Notes: generated by a model from the sequence alone, not told the origin. Counted from the stretch's first letter, positions 1 to 10,685 are shown. The stretch is 64,000 nt of DNA from an uncultured Actinomycetes bacterium (GCA_903825895.1 CAIKCI010000008.1:46700-110699), one strand, 5' to 3'. Numbers and translations: made by a program.

Positions 1-1720
1 TTTCCTGGCTCTTCATCTGGCCGTGGAGCAAGCCAACTCGCAATCCCGCCAACTCGACTTCTCGGAGCCGATCGGCTTCTTCGGTTGCCGAACGGGCTTG
101 AACGCGCTGGGATCCCTCGACAAGCGGACAGACCACATAGACCTGGTGACCATCTCCTACTTCGTCACGGACCCGGCCCCACACTTCTGTCTCTTCAAGC
201 TCACTCTGCGCCCATCTTGTCGTAATTGGTGTGCGTCCCGGTGGCAGTTCATCAAGGACGGACATCTCAAGATCTCCGAAGACCACCATGGCCGCGGTGC
301 GAGGAATCGGTGTCGCCGTCATGACCAAAAGATCGGGATCTTCGCGCTCGCCGTCGACCGAGCGACCTTTTTCTTTCAACGCTGCTCGCTGTTCGACGCC
401 AAAGCGATGCTGTTCGTCGACGATGGCAACGCCAAGTGCCTGAAAGACCACCGAATCAGTCAAGAGCGCATGGGTGCCGATGACGATATCGACCGACCCG
501 TCGGCCAAGCCTTGGACGATGACCGCTCGCTCAGCGGCCGGAGTCGACGAGGTCAACAGCGCAAGGCTCACTGGTCGTGACCCTTCGAGCCGACCTTCGT
601 CACGGATCTCGAGGCCCTCGATGAGCGATCGAATCCCGAAGGCGTGTTGTTCGGCGAGGACCTCGGTCGGGGCCATCAATGCTCCTTGGAATCCCCCTTG
701 GACCGCGGCCACCATCGTGGCCACTGCGACAACGGTCTTCCCCGAGCCCACGTCGCCTTGCAAGAGGCGATGCATGGGCAGTGGTGCGCCAAGATCGGTA
801 AAGATCTCACTGATCACTCTGCGCTGGGCATCCGTCAATGCGAACGAAAGACCAGCGATGAACTGTTCTACCAAGGTGGGGGCGATACTCTCCGCACTCA
901 ATGCTTCGCCGACATCAACTTGATGCAGAATGCCGCGTGCGTCTCGCTCCAAGAGACGTCGCTGCATCACTAGAGCCAACTGCAAGCGAAGCAGCTCATC
1001 AAAGGCCAAACGCCTCCGGGCTGGCACCGTCTCTTCGAGCGTCTCGGGATTGTGAATCCCTTGCATGGCACTGGTGCGATCCAAAAGATCAAGATCATTG
1101 AGGACCCGCTCATCAAGCGGCTCAGCGAACGTGACGGTGCGCCGTAAGGCTTCGCCGACAAAGGTGCCGATCTCCCAACTCGTCAGTCCCACTTTCGAGG
1201 ATTGGGGATAGACCGGAATAATTCGTCCCGTTTTGGCGGTGCCCTGGACGCGCCCCTCCATACCGACGAGCACATCGACAATCGGATTGGCCATCTGACG
1301 CTCGCCTCGATACGCGTCCAACTTGCCGAAGAACAATGCTTCAGTACCGACGCTCAATTGGCGAACTCGCCAGGCCTGGTTAAAGAACACCACCCGCATC
1401 ACGCCGGTTCCATCATCCACGGTCAGCTCGACCATGACGCGTTTATTTTTCATCCGTCGCTGGGACACAGAGGCAACGGTGGCGAGAATCACTGCTTCGT
1501 CGCCGAGGGCCAAATCTTTGAGATCTGCTTGTCGGGTGCGATCAATGTAGCGTCGCGGGTAACACCACAACAGATCCAGCACCGTGTGGACATCCCACGA
1601 CGCCAAGGCCGCAGCTTTTTTTTCTGCGACCCCTTTCAGTACGTCGACATTGAGCGCCGCCAATTGGGTCAAGGTCCGCCCGGCGGACGGAGCAACCGAG
1701 GGGTCCTCGGCCTCACTCAC
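1..1720 (-). CDS. recG: ATP-dependent DNA helicase RecG (3' end beyond window)
   Basis: RecG is the branch-migration helicase that remodels stalled replication forks and Holliday junctions. The reading frame runs off the left edge, leaving about 573 N-terminal codons of a protein usually near 700 residues. An N-terminal wedge/OB region is followed by a Walker A motif GDVGSGKT (about residues 322-329, bases 734-757) and the family signature DEQHRFG (about residues 435-441), so the helicase core is intact as far as visible. I chose the GTG at 1720 because it overlaps the stop of the upstream DAK-domain gene in a GTGA arrangement, suggesting translational coupling. The fakA-recG order is common in Gram-positive bacteria. 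Confidence 0.93.
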   Translation of the reverse strand, partial: MSEAEDPSVAPSAGRTLTQLAALNVDVLKGVAEKKAAALASWDVHTVLDLLWCYPRRYIDRTRQADLKDLALGDEAVILATVASVSQRRMKNKRVMVELTVDDGTGVMRVVFFNQAWRVRQLSVGTEALFFGKLDAYRGERQMANPIVDVLVGMEGRVQGTAKTGRIIPVYPQSSKVGLTSWEIGTFVGEALRRTVTFAEPLDERVLNDLDLLDRTSAMQGIHNPETLEETVPARRRLAFDELLRLQLALVMQRRLLERDARGILHQVDVGEALSAESIAPTLVEQFIAGLSFALTDAQRRVISEIFTDLGAPLPMHRLLQGDVGSGKTVVAVATMVAAVQGGFQGALMAPTEVLAEQHAFGIRSLIEGLEIRDEGRLEGSRPVSLALLTSSTPAAERAVIVQGLADGSVDIVIGTHALLTDSVVFQALGVAIVDEQHRFGVEQRAALKEKGRSVDGEREDPDLLVMTATPIPRTAAMVVFGDLEMSVLDELPPGRTPITTRWAQSELEETEVWGRVRDEVGDGHQVYVVCPLVEGSQRVQARSATEEADRLREVELAGLRVGLLHGQMKSQE

Positions 1721-3363
1721 TCGATGCCAAAGAGATAGGGGTAGAGCGGCTGGCCCCCTGGGTGGACTTCGACGGAGCACCCCGAGTGTTCTTCGCTGAG
1801 CCATTCGGTGAGTTGACGAGTCATAGCTTTCTTCACGCCGTCACCTTCGATGATGGTGATCAGTTCGTGGTGCTCATCAATCAACGTGTTCAATAACGCC
1901 ATCGCCGCACCGACGCAGGTTTCATTCACCACGACAATGCCCTCTTGGGTCAATCCCATCCAGTCGCCTTCACGCACGGGCCCCGCACCAGTTTCCGAGT
2001 CGCGCACCGCTTGGGTGACTTCGGCGGCGATCACCGAGGCCGCAGAGTTACTCATGGCGCCAAGGTTTCCCTCAAGATCTGCTGCTGGGTCGTAGCTCAA
2101 CAGGGCGGCGAATCCTTCAACGATGCTTGTCGTCGGCACCACACCGACCGAGAGGTCACAAAGTCCATTCACTTGATCAGCCACGGGCTTGATGTTCTTA
2201 TTGTTTGGCAAGATCACCACGTTTGCCGATCCCGTGGCTTGAGCCGCCGCCACAAGATCCGCCGTCGACGGGTTCATTGACTGTCCGCCTTTGACGAGGT
2301 GCGCCACACCAAGGGAACGAAAGATCCGACCGATGCCGTCGCCGCTGACCACGGCCACCACCGACGTCTCGGGGGCGGGCCCGGCAGGTTCACTGGCTTG
2401 ATCGCCTGCCACATTGTCGCGCACCCAGCGTTCTTCAACGACTTGTTCGATCAAATCGGTGACCCGGATCTCTCGAGGCCGGCCAATGTCTAAGGCGGCT
2501 TCAATCGACGCGCCGATATCGTCGGTGTGAATGTGGCAGTTAAAGATGCCGCTGCCACCCACGACGACAATGGAGTCACCTAAACCGGCCCACACCTCTT
2601 TGAACGCTTCAATGGTGTGGTCCGGTGCTTCAAGGAGGTACATCACTTCGTAACGCAAGTCGCTGACATCGCCTGCGGGGGCAGGGACGTTGTCCAGCGC
2701 CACCTCGATGGAGTCGACGTCTGGCGCGATGGGGAGTGGGCGATCGTTGGCCACAAAACAAATCGCATCCATCAACAACAGGTAGCCCGTTCCTCCCGAG
2801 TCAACAACCCCTGCGTTGCGAAGGGCCGGGAGAAGGTCAGGGGTCGTCGCTAATGCTTCTTGCGCTGCAGCGCGCGCAGCTTCTGCAACCGCACCAACAC
2901 CGTCGCTCTCACTCGCTTCAAGTGACGCTCCCGATCCGGCAGCTTTTGCGACCGTGAGAATCGTTCCTTCAACGGGGCGCACGACCGCTCGGCGGGCCAG
3001 CACGTCTGCGTGGGTCAAGGCCGTGGCCAAGGTGGCGCCGTTCACCTCACCGAGCGCTTCGATGGTTTCAGCGATTCCTCGCAGGAGCTGCGACAAAATC
3101 ACGCCTGAGTTCCCCCTCGCTCCCATGAGCGAGCCGTGAGAGACGGCATGGCACAGGTCAGCCATTGAGCAGTTTTCTGCGAGGTCGTCGAGGCCAGCCA
3201 CCACCGATTCCATGGTCAAGGCCATATTGGTTCCCGTATCGCCATCGGGGACGGGGTAGACATTGAGGCGATTGATGACTTCTTGGTGGGATCGCAGCAC
3301 ATCTCGATAGAGAGCCAGAACTCGACGGATATCGGGTGGGGTGAGGACGGCTAAAGAGCTCAT
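1717..3363 (-). CDS. DAK2 domain fatty acid kinase-like protein (FakA/YloV family)
   Basis: This 548-residue protein has the family's usual length. The N-terminal DAK2 (DhaL-like) domain contains the Mg-ATP-binding motif [14 protein letters not shown] (about residues 34-47, with Asp40 and Asp42 as expected metal ligands) and a [16 protein letters not shown] motif near residue 100. The C-terminal half matches the FakA extension. FakA phosphorylates fatty acids bound to a DegV-type FakB partner; no FakB gene is visible nearby, so the substrate is inferred from family only. An upstream in-frame extension exists to 3438, but homology begins at the ATG at 3363. The gene is divergent from rpmB and coupled to recG downstream. 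Confidence 0.85.
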   Translation of the reverse strand: MSSLAVLTPPDIRRVLALYRDVLRSHQEVINRLNVYPVPDGDTGTNMALTMESVVAGLDDLAENCSMADLCHAVSHGSLMGARGNSGVILSQLLRGIAETIEALGEVNGATLATALTHADVLARRAVVRPVEGTILTVAKAAGSGASLEASESDGVGAVAEAARAAAQEALATTPDLLPALRNAGVVDSGGTGYLLLMDAICFVANDRPLPIAPDVDSIEVALDNVPAPAGDVSDLRYEVMYLLEAPDHTIEAFKEVWAGLGDSIVVVGGSGIFNCHIHTDDIGASIEAALDIGRPREIRVTDLIEQVVEERWVRDNVAGDQASEPAGPAPETSVVAVVSGDGIGRIFRSLGVAHLVKGGQSMNPSTADLVAAAQATGSANVVILPNNKNIKPVADQVNGLCDLSVGVVPTTSIVEGFAALLSYDPAADLEGNLGAMSNSAASVIAAEVTQAVRDSETGAGPVREGDWMGLTQEGIVVVNETCVGAAMALLNTLIDEHHELITIIEGDGVKKAMTRQLTEWLSEEHSGCSVEVHPGGQPLYPYLFGIE

Positions 3364-3473
3364 GGCCTGCGATGCTAACCTGTACCTCTGGTGTCCATGA
3401 GGAGGATCAAAATCCCTCGGTGGCCCAGGTGCTCTCAAAGCGGGAGTGCTACGTCCAGGAGGATCGATTTACC

Positions 3474-3698
3474 ATGGCTGCTGTCTGCGAACTTTGCGGG
3501 AAAAAGCCCTCATTTGGGATGAACTTGAGCCACTCTCACCGTCGCACCAAGCGGCGCTGGGACCCAAACATTCAGCGCGTGCGTGCGCTGGTCAACGGCA
3601 CCCCAAAGCGCCTCAACGTCTGCACCTCATGCCTTCGTGCCGGCCGGGTCACCAAGCCACCGCGCCGAGACATCCCAGAAGCCGTCAAGACCAAGTAA
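3474..3698 (+). CDS. rpmB: 50S ribosomal protein L28 (zinc-binding type)
   Basis: L28 is a 74-residue large-subunit ribosomal protein. It begins with CELCGKKP and carries a second CTSC pair near residue 44, giving the four-cysteine zinc ribbon of the C+ form, which is typically replaced by a zinc-free paralogue under zinc starvation. The central [13 protein letters not shown] stretch is characteristic of L28. A strong ribosome-binding site (aggagg, about 3457-3462) precedes the ATG at 3474, which decides this start over a longer in-frame ORF. The gene is transcribed divergently from the FakA-like gene and ends 3 bases before the convergent thiL. Confidence 0.95.
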   Translation: MAAVCELCGKKPSFGMNLSHSHRRTKRRWDPNIQRVRALVNGTPKRLNVCTSCLRAGRVTKPPRRDIPEAVKTK

Positions 3699-3701
3699 GC
3701 C

Positions 3702-4694
3702 TCAACGCTCGTTGATCTCGTGGACGAACCCAGAGGGTTTGTCCTGCACTCCTTCAATCCTGCGAACCTCTGGGTTGGCATGTACTTCACCGAGCACAAT
3801 CGGTTGACGCAGTCCCTCAGACAGAAAGACGTCGCTCAGTCGCGCCACATCATCAGTGGCGATCAAGAGTTCAAAGTCTTCCCCACCACTGAGTGCCTCA
3901 GTTCTCAGCGCTCCGTTGTGGATCGGAACGGTGTCAACGATAAAGCCAACTCCTGAGGCATCGCAGAGGCGGTGGAGGTCAATGCTGAGCCCATCGGAAA
4001 CATCGATCATGGCGTGCGCGTGGCTTCGACGCGCTGCCCTCCCCTCGGCGAAGCGGGGGGAGGGGCGCCGATGGAGCGCACCGAGTCCCGCCACATCATT
4101 CGCTCCCTCTCGAAGGAGTCGCAGGCCGGCCGCTGATCCACCCAAGGGGCCCGTGACCACCAGCACATCGCCGGGTCGTGCTCCGCTTCGTGGAAGGGCG
4201 CTGCCCACCGGCACCGTCCCGAGCGCGGCAATGGAGACAAAGGGCACGGCTGCGGCCGTCAGGTCCCCGCCGACCACCGGGCACCCGATGTCTCGCCCTG
4301 CATCAATTACCCCGAGCATCACATCTTCGGCCTCGCTTGGTGAACCCGCTCCCACCGTCGCTACCGCACACCAGGGTGCAGCACCCATGGCCGCCAAGTC
4401 CGAGAGGGTGGCCATGGTGGTCCGCCAACCCAAGTCAGCCAGCGAAACGAACTTAGGGTCTTGGTGGACGCCGGACACGCCAGCATCGGTGCAAAAGACG
4501 ACTTGATGGCCCTCGGGGACTGGTCCGAGGACTGCAGCATCGTCGCCGAAGAAGAGTTCAGCGTTTGTTGGCCGAAACCCCGCCTGAGCCAGTAGAGTTC
4601 CGATACGATTCACAGTCAGAACTTCTCGACTAGCCAGTCCGCCTGGGGGGGTGGGCGTCTGGTTTGGCGAGGCCATACCAGCAAGGTTTAGCAT
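3702..4694 (-). CDS. thiL: Thiamine-monophosphate kinase
   Basis: ThiL phosphorylates thiamine monophosphate to thiamine pyrophosphate in the cytosol. The 330-residue protein shows the AIRS/PurM-type fold signatures: GDDAAV (residues 50-55, metal and ATP binding), a VVGGDLT segment in the middle, and IDVSDGLSIDL and SGGEDFELL in the C-terminal half. The start is uncertain: ATG at 4694 gives the listed length, while an in-frame ATG at 4676 would remove six residues; neither has a convincing Shine-Dalgarno sequence. The gene is divergent from pckG, only 44 bases away, and convergent with rpmB. No other thiamine genes are nearby. Confidence 0.93.
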   Translation of the reverse strand: MLNLAGMASPNQTPTPPGGLASREVLTVNRIGTLLAQAGFRPTNAELFFGDDAAVLGPVPEGHQVVFCTDAGVSGVHQDPKFVSLADLGWRTTMATLSDLAAMGAAPWCAVATVGAGSPSEAEDVMLGVIDAGRDIGCPVVGGDLTAAAVPFVSIAALGTVPVGSALPRSGARPGDVLVVTGPLGGSAAGLRLLREGANDVAGLGALHRRPSPRFAEGRAARRSHAHAMIDVSDGLSIDLHRLCDASGVGFIVDTVPIHNGALRTEALSGGEDFELLIATDDVARLSDVFLSEGLRQPIVLGEVHANPEVRRIEGVQDKPSGFVHEINER

Positions 4695-4738
4695 GAGCAG
4701 CCGGGCAGTTTTGTCGGGCGCTGAGGAGGAAAAGAACT

Positions 4739-6532
4739 ATGGCAGCTTCGACCAAGAACGAGAAGCTTCTCGGTTGGGTCAATGAAGTGGCAGCGCTGAC
4801 AACTCCCGATGAGGTCTATTGGTGCGATGGCTCGGCCGAAGAGTATGACCGCCTCTGTCAACTCTTGGTGGACAACGGAACATTCACCAAACTTGCTGAT
4901 GCCAAACGTCCGAACAGCTACTGGGCTCACTCCGACCCAGGCGATGTTGCTCGAGTGGAAGATCGCACCTACATCTGTTCGACTGACGAGGCTGACGCCG
5001 GGCCGACCAACAACTGGCGTGATCCCGCAGAGATGCGTGGCGTCCTCTCCGATCTCTTGGCCGGTTCGATGAAGGGACGAACCATGTACGTCGTCCCCTT
5101 CTCGATGGGTCCCCTGGGCTCAGCCATTGCCCACATCGGGGTGCAACTTACCGACTCGCCTTACGTGGCGGTTTCGATGCGCATCATGACCCGCATGGGC
5201 CAAGGCGCCCTCGAGGTCCTGGGCGACCATGGCGTCTTCGTTCCCTGTATCCACTCTGTAGGTATGCCCCTTGATGAGGGAGTCGTGGATGTCCCCTGGC
5301 CCTGCAACGCAGAGAACAAGTACATCGTGCACTTCCCTGAGACTCGAGAAATCATGAGTTTTGGTTCTGGTTATGGAGGCAATGCCCTGCTGGGAAAGAA
5401 ATGTTTCGCACTGCGCATTGCTTCAGTGATGGCGCGTGATGACGGCTGGCTGGCCGAGCACATGTTGATTTTGAAATTGACCTCACCGCAAGGTGAGACC
5501 AAGTTCGTCGCTGCTGCCTTCCCTTCAGCCTGTGGCAAAACGAACTTGGCCATGTTGATTCCAACCTTGCCGCAGTGGAAGGTCGAAACCGTCGGCGACG
5601 ACATCTGCTGGATGAAGTTCGGCGCCGATGGTCAGCTGTACGCCATTAACCCAGAGGCTGGATTCTTTGGCGTTGCCCCGGGTACGTCAATGCACACCAA
5701 CCCCAACGCCATGTTGACCATCAGCGGCAATTCAATCTTCACCAACACGGCGTTAACCGCAGACGGCGACGTCTGGTGGGAAGGCATGAGTGACGAGACC
5801 CCTGAGGGCTTGACCGACTGGCAGGGCAAGCCCTACGACACGTCGTCGGACAAGCCAGCTGCTCACGCCAACGCCCGCTTTACCGTGCCCGCTTCCCAAG
5901 ATCCTGCGATCGCTCCCGAGTGGCAAGACCCTGCGGGTGTGCCAATCTCGGCCATTCTCTTTGGGGGGCGACGAGCATCGGTCGTTCCCTTGGTGTTCCA
6001 AAGTCGTGACTGGAATCATGGCGTATTCTTGGGGTCCATCATGGCCTCGGAAACCACCGCCGCCGCAGCCGGAGCAGTCGGCAACTTGCGCCGTGATCCC
6101 TTCGCCATGCTCCCCTTCTGTGGGTACAACATGGCTGATTACTTTGCTCACTGGCTCGCCATTGGCGCGAGCTCCAGCGAAGAGAAACTGCCGAAGATCT
6201 TTTATGTGAACTGGTTCCGACGTGGCGATGACGGCCGTTGGTTGTGGCCAGGATTTGGCGAAAACAGCCGGGTTCTCGAATGGGTCTTTGAGCGCGTTGC
6301 CGGGCGAGGCGACGCCGTCGACACGCCGATTGGCTTCGTCCCAACCCTTGACGCCATCAACCTCGATGGCCTTGACGTCGATCAAACTGATCTTGAAGAG
6401 CTCCTAGCGGTCAACGTTGATGAGTGGCGCGCCGAGGTTCCTCTGATTCGAGAGCACTTCGCCACCTTTGGCGACCGCCTCCCGTCTCAGCTCACCGAGG
6501 CCGTCAACGACCTCGAACAACAACTGAGGTAG
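4739..6532 (+). CDS. pckG: Phosphoenolpyruvate carboxykinase (GTP)
   Basis: This enzyme interconverts oxaloacetate and phosphoenolpyruvate using GTP/GDP, the entry step of gluconeogenesis. At 597 residues it has the length of the GTP class. The hyper-reactive cysteine loop [10 protein letters not shown] (about residues 261-270) and the metal-binding [11 protein letters not shown] segment (about 285-295) are present, as are the [12 protein letters not shown] substrate loop (about 211-222) and the C-terminal [17 protein letters not shown] region. A strong ribosome-binding site gaggagga lies just ahead of the ATG. GTP-type PEPCK is common in Actinobacteria, which supports the taxonomic inference. 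It converges with an MFS gene, with only 12 bases between them. Confidence 0.97.
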   Translation: MAASTKNEKLLGWVNEVAALTTPDEVYWCDGSAEEYDRLCQLLVDNGTFTKLADAKRPNSYWAHSDPGDVARVEDRTYICSTDEADAGPTNNWRDPAEMRGVLSDLLAGSMKGRTMYVVPFSMGPLGSAIAHIGVQLTDSPYVAVSMRIMTRMGQGALEVLGDHGVFVPCIHSVGMPLDEGVVDVPWPCNAENKYIVHFPETREIMSFGSGYGGNALLGKKCFALRIASVMARDDGWLAEHMLILKLTSPQGETKFVAAAFPSACGKTNLAMLIPTLPQWKVETVGDDICWMKFGADGQLYAINPEAGFFGVAPGTSMHTNPNAMLTISGNSIFTNTALTADGDVWWEGMSDETPEGLTDWQGKPYDTSSDKPAAHANARFTVPASQDPAIAPEWQDPAGVPISAILFGGRRASVVPLVFQSRDWNHGVFLGSIMASETTAAAAGAVGNLRRDPFAMLPFCGYNMADYFAHWLAIGASSSEEKLPKIFYVNWFRRGDDGRWLWPGFGENSRVLEWVFERVAGRGDAVDTPIGFVPTLDAINLDGLDVDQTDLEELLAVNVDEWRAEVPLIREHFATFGDRLPSQLTEAVNDLEQQLR

Positions 6533-6544
6533 CCGACGCGTTCG

Positions 6545-8002
6545 CTAGTGGCGGCGGGCAGCGTTCCGAGGTTTGCGGATCTTCGACATCCGTCCAACGA
6601 TATAAAACAGCATTCCCCCGCCGGCGATAACGGCGATGAAGATGTCGCCGCCGAGGAACGGCAACGCAATGGCCACCGGGATGAGTGCACCGATCACCCA
6701 CACCAACTGTTGACGGGTAGCAAAACGGGCAAAGGCTCGACCTTGTGCAGCGACGGGAATATAGCGCTGGGCCATGGCATCGAACGAGGGTTGGCCGATC
6801 GCCCCGGCAATCCCCACCACGAACGTCAACGCTATCTGGACAAGCAATCCTCCGACATAGGCCGCGGCAATTGCCGCGAGGCAGACCAAGAGCATCGCCA
6901 CCATCAACATCTGGGGTTCTCGCATAAAGCGACGAAGCCTCGGCACGATCGAGAGACCCACAAGTGCGCCGATCCCGCTGGCCGTCAAGGCAAAGCCGTA
7001 CCACCACAGCCCAGCGTGACTGCGCCGCAGCCCGAAGGCCAAAAGGAAGACCAAGAAACCAGCAACCCCCCGCAACAGCGAGTTCGCCGTCAGCCCCAGC
7101 AGTACTTCGGGGTGGGTCACGGGTTTCAGCGCCACGAGGTCGGGATCACCGCCCCCCTCCCAGCTATTCGTTTGGTCAGAGGCCGTGCCATCGCCGTAGG
7201 CCGCTGGGTCGTAGCTTGGGGCTTCGTATCCCTCAATGACGTAGCCGTCGTCATCGATGTACTCGTCGTGCATCGCCCCATCTGAGCGGCCACGAGGAAG
7301 GCGCAGGCGAAACCCTGCAACGGCCCCGCAAAGAAAGACCAGCGCACAAAAGATCAAGACCCCGGCTGAGCCTGTGAGTTTGAGCAGCACGACGCCCGGG
7401 ATTGAAAAAACAAAGCCGGCCAGCGTCCCAAGCAAGGTCAGTTGTGCATTCCAGCCGGCCAGCCCATGTTGTGGTGCTCCCGATTCAGAGGGTTCTGTCA
7501 GATACTCGTCAGCGGCGATGTGGGCGGAGCGATCCGCACTGTGTTCTTCTTCGGCCGTAGCGATCTCGGGAACTAACGCACCACGGGTTACGAGATACAT
7601 CTTGGACAGCACGAGGACCAGGAAGGCCTCAGGGAAGAGGGCGAGTGAGTGAATGTCACGCGCCATAAACGGGCAGATCGCCGCTCTCCCAAGTGCGGAA
7701 ACCACCACCATGAAGCGTCGGGCATTGCGGGATCGGTCGATTGCTGGTCCGAGAAGAGGAGAAACAATGGCAAAGGGAGCAATCGTTAACAGCAGATAGA
7801 GCAAGACCTTTGATTTGGCTTCTGTGGGGGAAATTGAGAAAAAAAGTGACCCAGCGAGCGAAATGGTGACCAGTGTGTCGCCCGCGATCATCAGCACCTG
7901 GACCAGTGCCAGCCTTCCAAAGGGCGTCGATTGATCAAAAAGATCTCTCAGCGCTTCTCCCGCCAATGCCCGAAGTCGAACTATGCGAGCTCGGACTGCC
8001 AT
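6545..8002 (-). CDS. MFS-type transporter with a long acidic central loop
   Basis: This 485-residue integral membrane protein has many hydrophobic segments arranged as two halves, consistent with a major facilitator fold. The helix 2-3 loop has a DRSRNARR stretch (about residues 89-96) resembling the MFS loop motif. The halves are joined by an unusually long hydrophilic linker (about residues 237-295) rich in Asp, Tyr, Glu and Gly, presumably cytoplasmic. A second charged loop (about 148-182) interrupts the first half. The substrate cannot be predicted; drug or metabolite efflux is only a general guess. It is divergent from the DUF1295 gene. Confidence 0.75.
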   Translation of the reverse strand: MAVRARIVRLRALAGEALRDLFDQSTPFGRLALVQVLMIAGDTLVTISLAGSLFFSISPTEAKSKVLLYLLLTIAPFAIVSPLLGPAIDRSRNARRFMVVVSALGRAAICPFMARDIHSLALFPEAFLVLVLSKMYLVTRGALVPEIATAEEEHSADRSAHIAADEYLTEPSESGAPQHGLAGWNAQLTLLGTLAGFVFSIPGVVLLKLTGSAGVLIFCALVFLCGAVAGFRLRLPRGRSDGAMHDEYIDDDGYVIEGYEAPSYDPAAYGDGTASDQTNSWEGGGDPDLVALKPVTHPEVLLGLTANSLLRGVAGFLVFLLAFGLRRSHAGLWWYGFALTASGIGALVGLSIVPRLRRFMREPQMLMVAMLLVCLAAIAAAYVGGLLVQIALTFVVGIAGAIGQPSFDAMAQRYIPVAAQGRAFARFATRQQLVWVIGALIPVAIALPFLGGDIFIAVIAGGGMLFYIVGRMSKIRKPRNAARRH

Positions 8003-8076
8003 GACTCCACTCTACGCAAGGGCTTCTCGGCGATGTGGCTTCTTTGACAACAGTTTTCTTCACTAGCCTTGACCGC

Positions 8077-8883
8077 ATGCTGGCATCAACGATCACTACG
8101 GGCTGGGGCGCTGCCGTCGGCTGGAGTGCCGTCGTCGTCGTAATCGTTATCGCCCTCGCTTTTTTGGTCGGACGAATCGCAAAGCGCTACCGCGACATTG
8201 ACGTCTTCTGGTCACTCGGCTTCGTGGCGGTGGCAGTCACGGGCTTTTACCTTTCGGGGCGCTGCAGCGGCACGAGCGCGGCTCAACGGACAATCCTGCT
8301 CGTGATCGTTTGCCTCTGGGGCCTTCGCTTGGCTGGTCATTTGGCCTGGCGCAGTCGAGGAGAAGGCGAAGATCCTCGCTACAGCGCACTCGTTGAGAAC
8401 GCTGCTCACCCGCTTCTGCGCTCTCTCTTGGTGATTTATCTCCTGCAGGCGGTGATGATGTTCTTGGTTTCGATCACCATCACGATCGGTATGTACGCCC
8501 ACGGTCCACTTCTAATTCTCGAGATTCTTGGCGTCGCCGTCTGGCTCGGGGGGTTTGTGTTTGAAACGGTGGGTGACTCTCAACTCGCGGCCTTCGTGCG
8601 TGATCCCTCATCAAAAGGTCATGTGCTTGACCGGGGTTTATGGTCCTGGACTCGTCATCCGAACTACTTCGGCGATGCGCTCGTCTGGTGGGGAATTTTT
8701 CTGGTGAGTGCAAGTTCATTGTGGGGTGCGTTGAGTATCTTTTCCCCCGTCATCATGATGATTCTCTTGACCAGAGTCTCGGGAAAGCCCCTTCTTGAGC
8801 GACGCATGGCGTCGACCAGGCTGGGCTACGACGAGTACTGCGCACGCACCTCGCCATTCTTGCCTCGTCCACCGAAACGCTGA
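8077..8883 (+). CDS. DUF1295 / steroid 5-alpha-reductase-like membrane protein
   Basis: A multi-spanning membrane protein of about 268 residues whose C-terminal third matches the DUF1295 family: a [18 protein letters not shown] motif followed by a loop with GKPLLERRM and ending [17 protein letters not shown]. Relatives share the fold of steroid 5-alpha-reductases and isoprenylcysteine methyltransferases; the substrate is unknown. A GTG at 8035 would extend the protein by 14 residues but would leave only 32 bases to the divergent MFS start, so I prefer the ATG at 8077. The stop codon abuts the stop of the convergent NDH-2 gene with no spacer at all. Confidence 0.8.
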   Translation: MLASTITTGWGAAVGWSAVVVVIVIALAFLVGRIAKRYRDIDVFWSLGFVAVAVTGFYLSGRCSGTSAAQRTILLVIVCLWGLRLAGHLAWRSRGEGEDPRYSALVENAAHPLLRSLLVIYLLQAVMMFLVSITITIGMYAHGPLLILEILGVAVWLGGFVFETVGDSQLAAFVRDPSSKGHVLDRGLWSWTRHPNYFGDALVWWGIFLVSASSLWGALSIFSPVIMMILLTRVSGKPLLERRMASTRLGYDEYCARTSPFLPRPPKR

Positions 8884-10188
8884 TTACTCAGCGGTTTCAA
8901 CGTCGGCCATGATGAGCCGCGGGCCTGAGGGCCAATCGAGGTAGCGCCAGCACCAATTCGTGAGGACCCTGAATCGATTGCGGTAGCCCACCAAGTAGAA
9001 AAGGTGGAGCGCCAACCATGCAATCCACCCCGTCGTACCCTTGATGACCGGGCCATGGTTGAGCTTGGCAACAGCCGCTCGGCGGCCGATAGTGGCCATA
9101 ATGCCTTTATCTCGATAGCGAAAGGGCACGGTGGCTCGATCATTCAGCACGGCCAGTATCTGTTTGGCGCAGTGTTTGCCTGACTGCATTGCCACTTGCG
9201 CGAGTTGCGCACAGACATCGTCACCGACACCCGATAACACCGCAGCAGCGTCCCCGACGGCCCAGACATCAGGATGCTGGAGGACCGAGAGATCGGGTTC
9301 GACCCGCACCCGACCCTGGGGTCCTGGTTGATGGGGCAAGGCTTCTGCAGCCAGCGTTCCTCGAGCGCTCACGCCCGCAGCCCAAATGACCCCCGCTGCT
9401 TCAATGGATGTTCCGTCGCTCAAGTCCACGCCGTCGGGTGTGACCTTGACCACGTTTGCTCCAAGGCGCAGAGTGATGCCTCGTTTTTCAAGAACTTTTG
9501 CGGCATAGGTACTCGCCGACTCTGGGAAGACGGGAAGGAGCCGTGTGCCTTGGTCGACAAGAACCACATGTGATTCATCAAGGTCGATATTGAGATTATC
9601 TCGCCGCACGCAAATCTCCAACAGTTCTTGGAGAGCTCCCGACATTTCAACACCGGTCGGCCCGCCTCCCACCACGACGAACGTGACGCCTGGTCCATAG
9701 TCGCCTGGAGAAGCCTCTCGCTCCTCCAAGGTCCTTAAGAGATGATTCCGAAGGGCTCGCGCATCGGCCAGTGTGTAGAGCGGCAACGAAAGCTCCGATG
9801 CTCCTGGGACGCCGAAGAATTCTGCGGACGCCCCCGATGCCAACACGAGATGGTCGTAGGCCAAGTGCGGTCCACTGGCCAAGAGCACTTCTTTGTGTTC
9901 AAGGTCAATTGAGGTCACTTTGCCATGGCGAAACGAGATGTTGGTTGATTTTCGAAAAATCGTCCGAATTGGGTAGGCAACGTCAGCGGGTTCCAGGCCA
10001 GCCGTTGCTACTTGATAGAGCAAGGGCAAAAAGGTATGAAAGTTGTGCTGGTCGACAATCATGACCTCGACGTCTTTTTTGTTGCTCAATACCCGGGCAA
10101 CTGAGAGACCTGCGAACCCCCCGCCAACGACCACGACTCGCGTACGTGGCGTTCCTTCTTGGTGTTGGAGTTCAGAGGATGCCATCAC
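8884..10188 (-). CDS. ndh: Type II NADH dehydrogenase (NDH-2)
   Basis: This 434-residue flavoprotein is a single-subunit, non-proton-pumping NADH:quinone oxidoreductase acting at the inner face of the membrane. It has an N-terminal FAD-binding GxGxxG motif (VVVVGGGFAGLSVAR, about residues 18-32), the NDH-2 signature LPLLYQVATAGLEP (about 54-67), a second NAD-binding motif VVVGGGPTGVEMSGAL (about 170-185), and an FAD-contacting VWAVGDAAAV segment near residue 310. The C-terminal region LALHLFYLVGYRNR is typical of the membrane-associating amphipathic end. It stands alone, convergent with the DUF1295 gene. Confidence 0.93.
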   Translation of the reverse strand: MMASSELQHQEGTPRTRVVVVGGGFAGLSVARVLSNKKDVEVMIVDQHNFHTFLPLLYQVATAGLEPADVAYPIRTIFRKSTNISFRHGKVTSIDLEHKEVLLASGPHLAYDHLVLASGASAEFFGVPGASELSLPLYTLADARALRNHLLRTLEEREASPGDYGPGVTFVVVGGGPTGVEMSGALQELLEICVRRDNLNIDLDESHVVLVDQGTRLLPVFPESASTYAAKVLEKRGITLRLGANVVKVTPDGVDLSDGTSIEAAGVIWAAGVSARGTLAAEALPHQPGPQGRVRVEPDLSVLQHPDVWAVGDAAAVLSGVGDDVCAQLAQVAMQSGKHCAKQILAVLNDRATVPFRYRDKGIMATIGRRAAVAKLNHGPVIKGTTGWIAWLALHLFYLVGYRNRFRVLTNWCWRYLDWPSGPRLIMADVETAE

Positions 10189-10217
10189 TTCAGGCTAATC
10201 CCCAAGGGCCCAGCGCA

Positions 10218-10685
10218 TTACGGGGCACCGTTCTCCTTCGACAGCGCCTCAAGCGATGCCAGGATCCGTTCAATCTCTTTGTCTTGGGCCTCGAGGTGCG
10301 CTTGAATTTGTAGCGCCTCGTGAAGAATTGCATCGGCGTCTTTGTACGTGGCTTCACTTCGAGCATCGGCTGCTTTCGACATGAGATTCTGTCCGACGAT
10401 GATGATCGGCAACAACACCAGTTGCAGGAAGCTCGACGAAATCCACACCACTATCTCGAACAGCGACCCTGACGACAAGGTAGAGGGTAGCGAAAGCAGC
10501 GCTATGACGGCGAAGGCATACGCGCACCACATCGTCCCGACAATGACCGTGATGCGAAGGCCGACCTTTGCGTTGAGTTTCTGAAAAAACCCGTCGGTCT
10601 TGACCTGGTCGTGCACCTTCGGCGGAGGCATTGTTTTACGCTCTTCTATGCGTGGATGAGGATCTCGATGGAAGTCAATGGCCAT
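10218..10685 (-). CDS. DUF1003-like two-helix membrane protein
   Basis: A 155-residue protein with two transmembrane segments (about residues 46-66 and 79-97), the second followed by GQNLMSKAADARSEATYKDADAILH and a charged coiled-coil-like C-terminus. The layout and the [GS]QN motif after helix 2 resemble DUF1003 proteins, which have no established function. An alternative start (ATG at 10631, residue 19) has a nearby purine-rich agag sequence and would shorten the N-terminus to MPPPKVHDQV; I cannot decide between them. It lies downstream of nothing obvious and is divergent from the aldehyde dehydrogenase gene. Confidence 0.65.
   Translation of the reverse strand: MAIDFHRDPHPRIEERKTMPPPKVHDQVKTDGFFQKLNAKVGLRITVIVGTMWCAYAFAVIALLSLPSTLSSGSLFEIVVWISSSFLQLVLLPIIIVGQNLMSKAADARSEATYKDADAILHEALQIQAHLEAQDKEIERILASLEALSKENGAP

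Noticed and set aside
3856..4506. Plus-strand 216-codon frame opposite thiL
   Set aside because: Antisense shadow of a conserved gene with low-complexity Ala/Pro/Ser content.
5753..6385. Minus-strand 210-codon frame opposite pckG
   Set aside because: It is antisense to a well-conserved enzyme, with an arginine/glycine-rich shadow-type composition.
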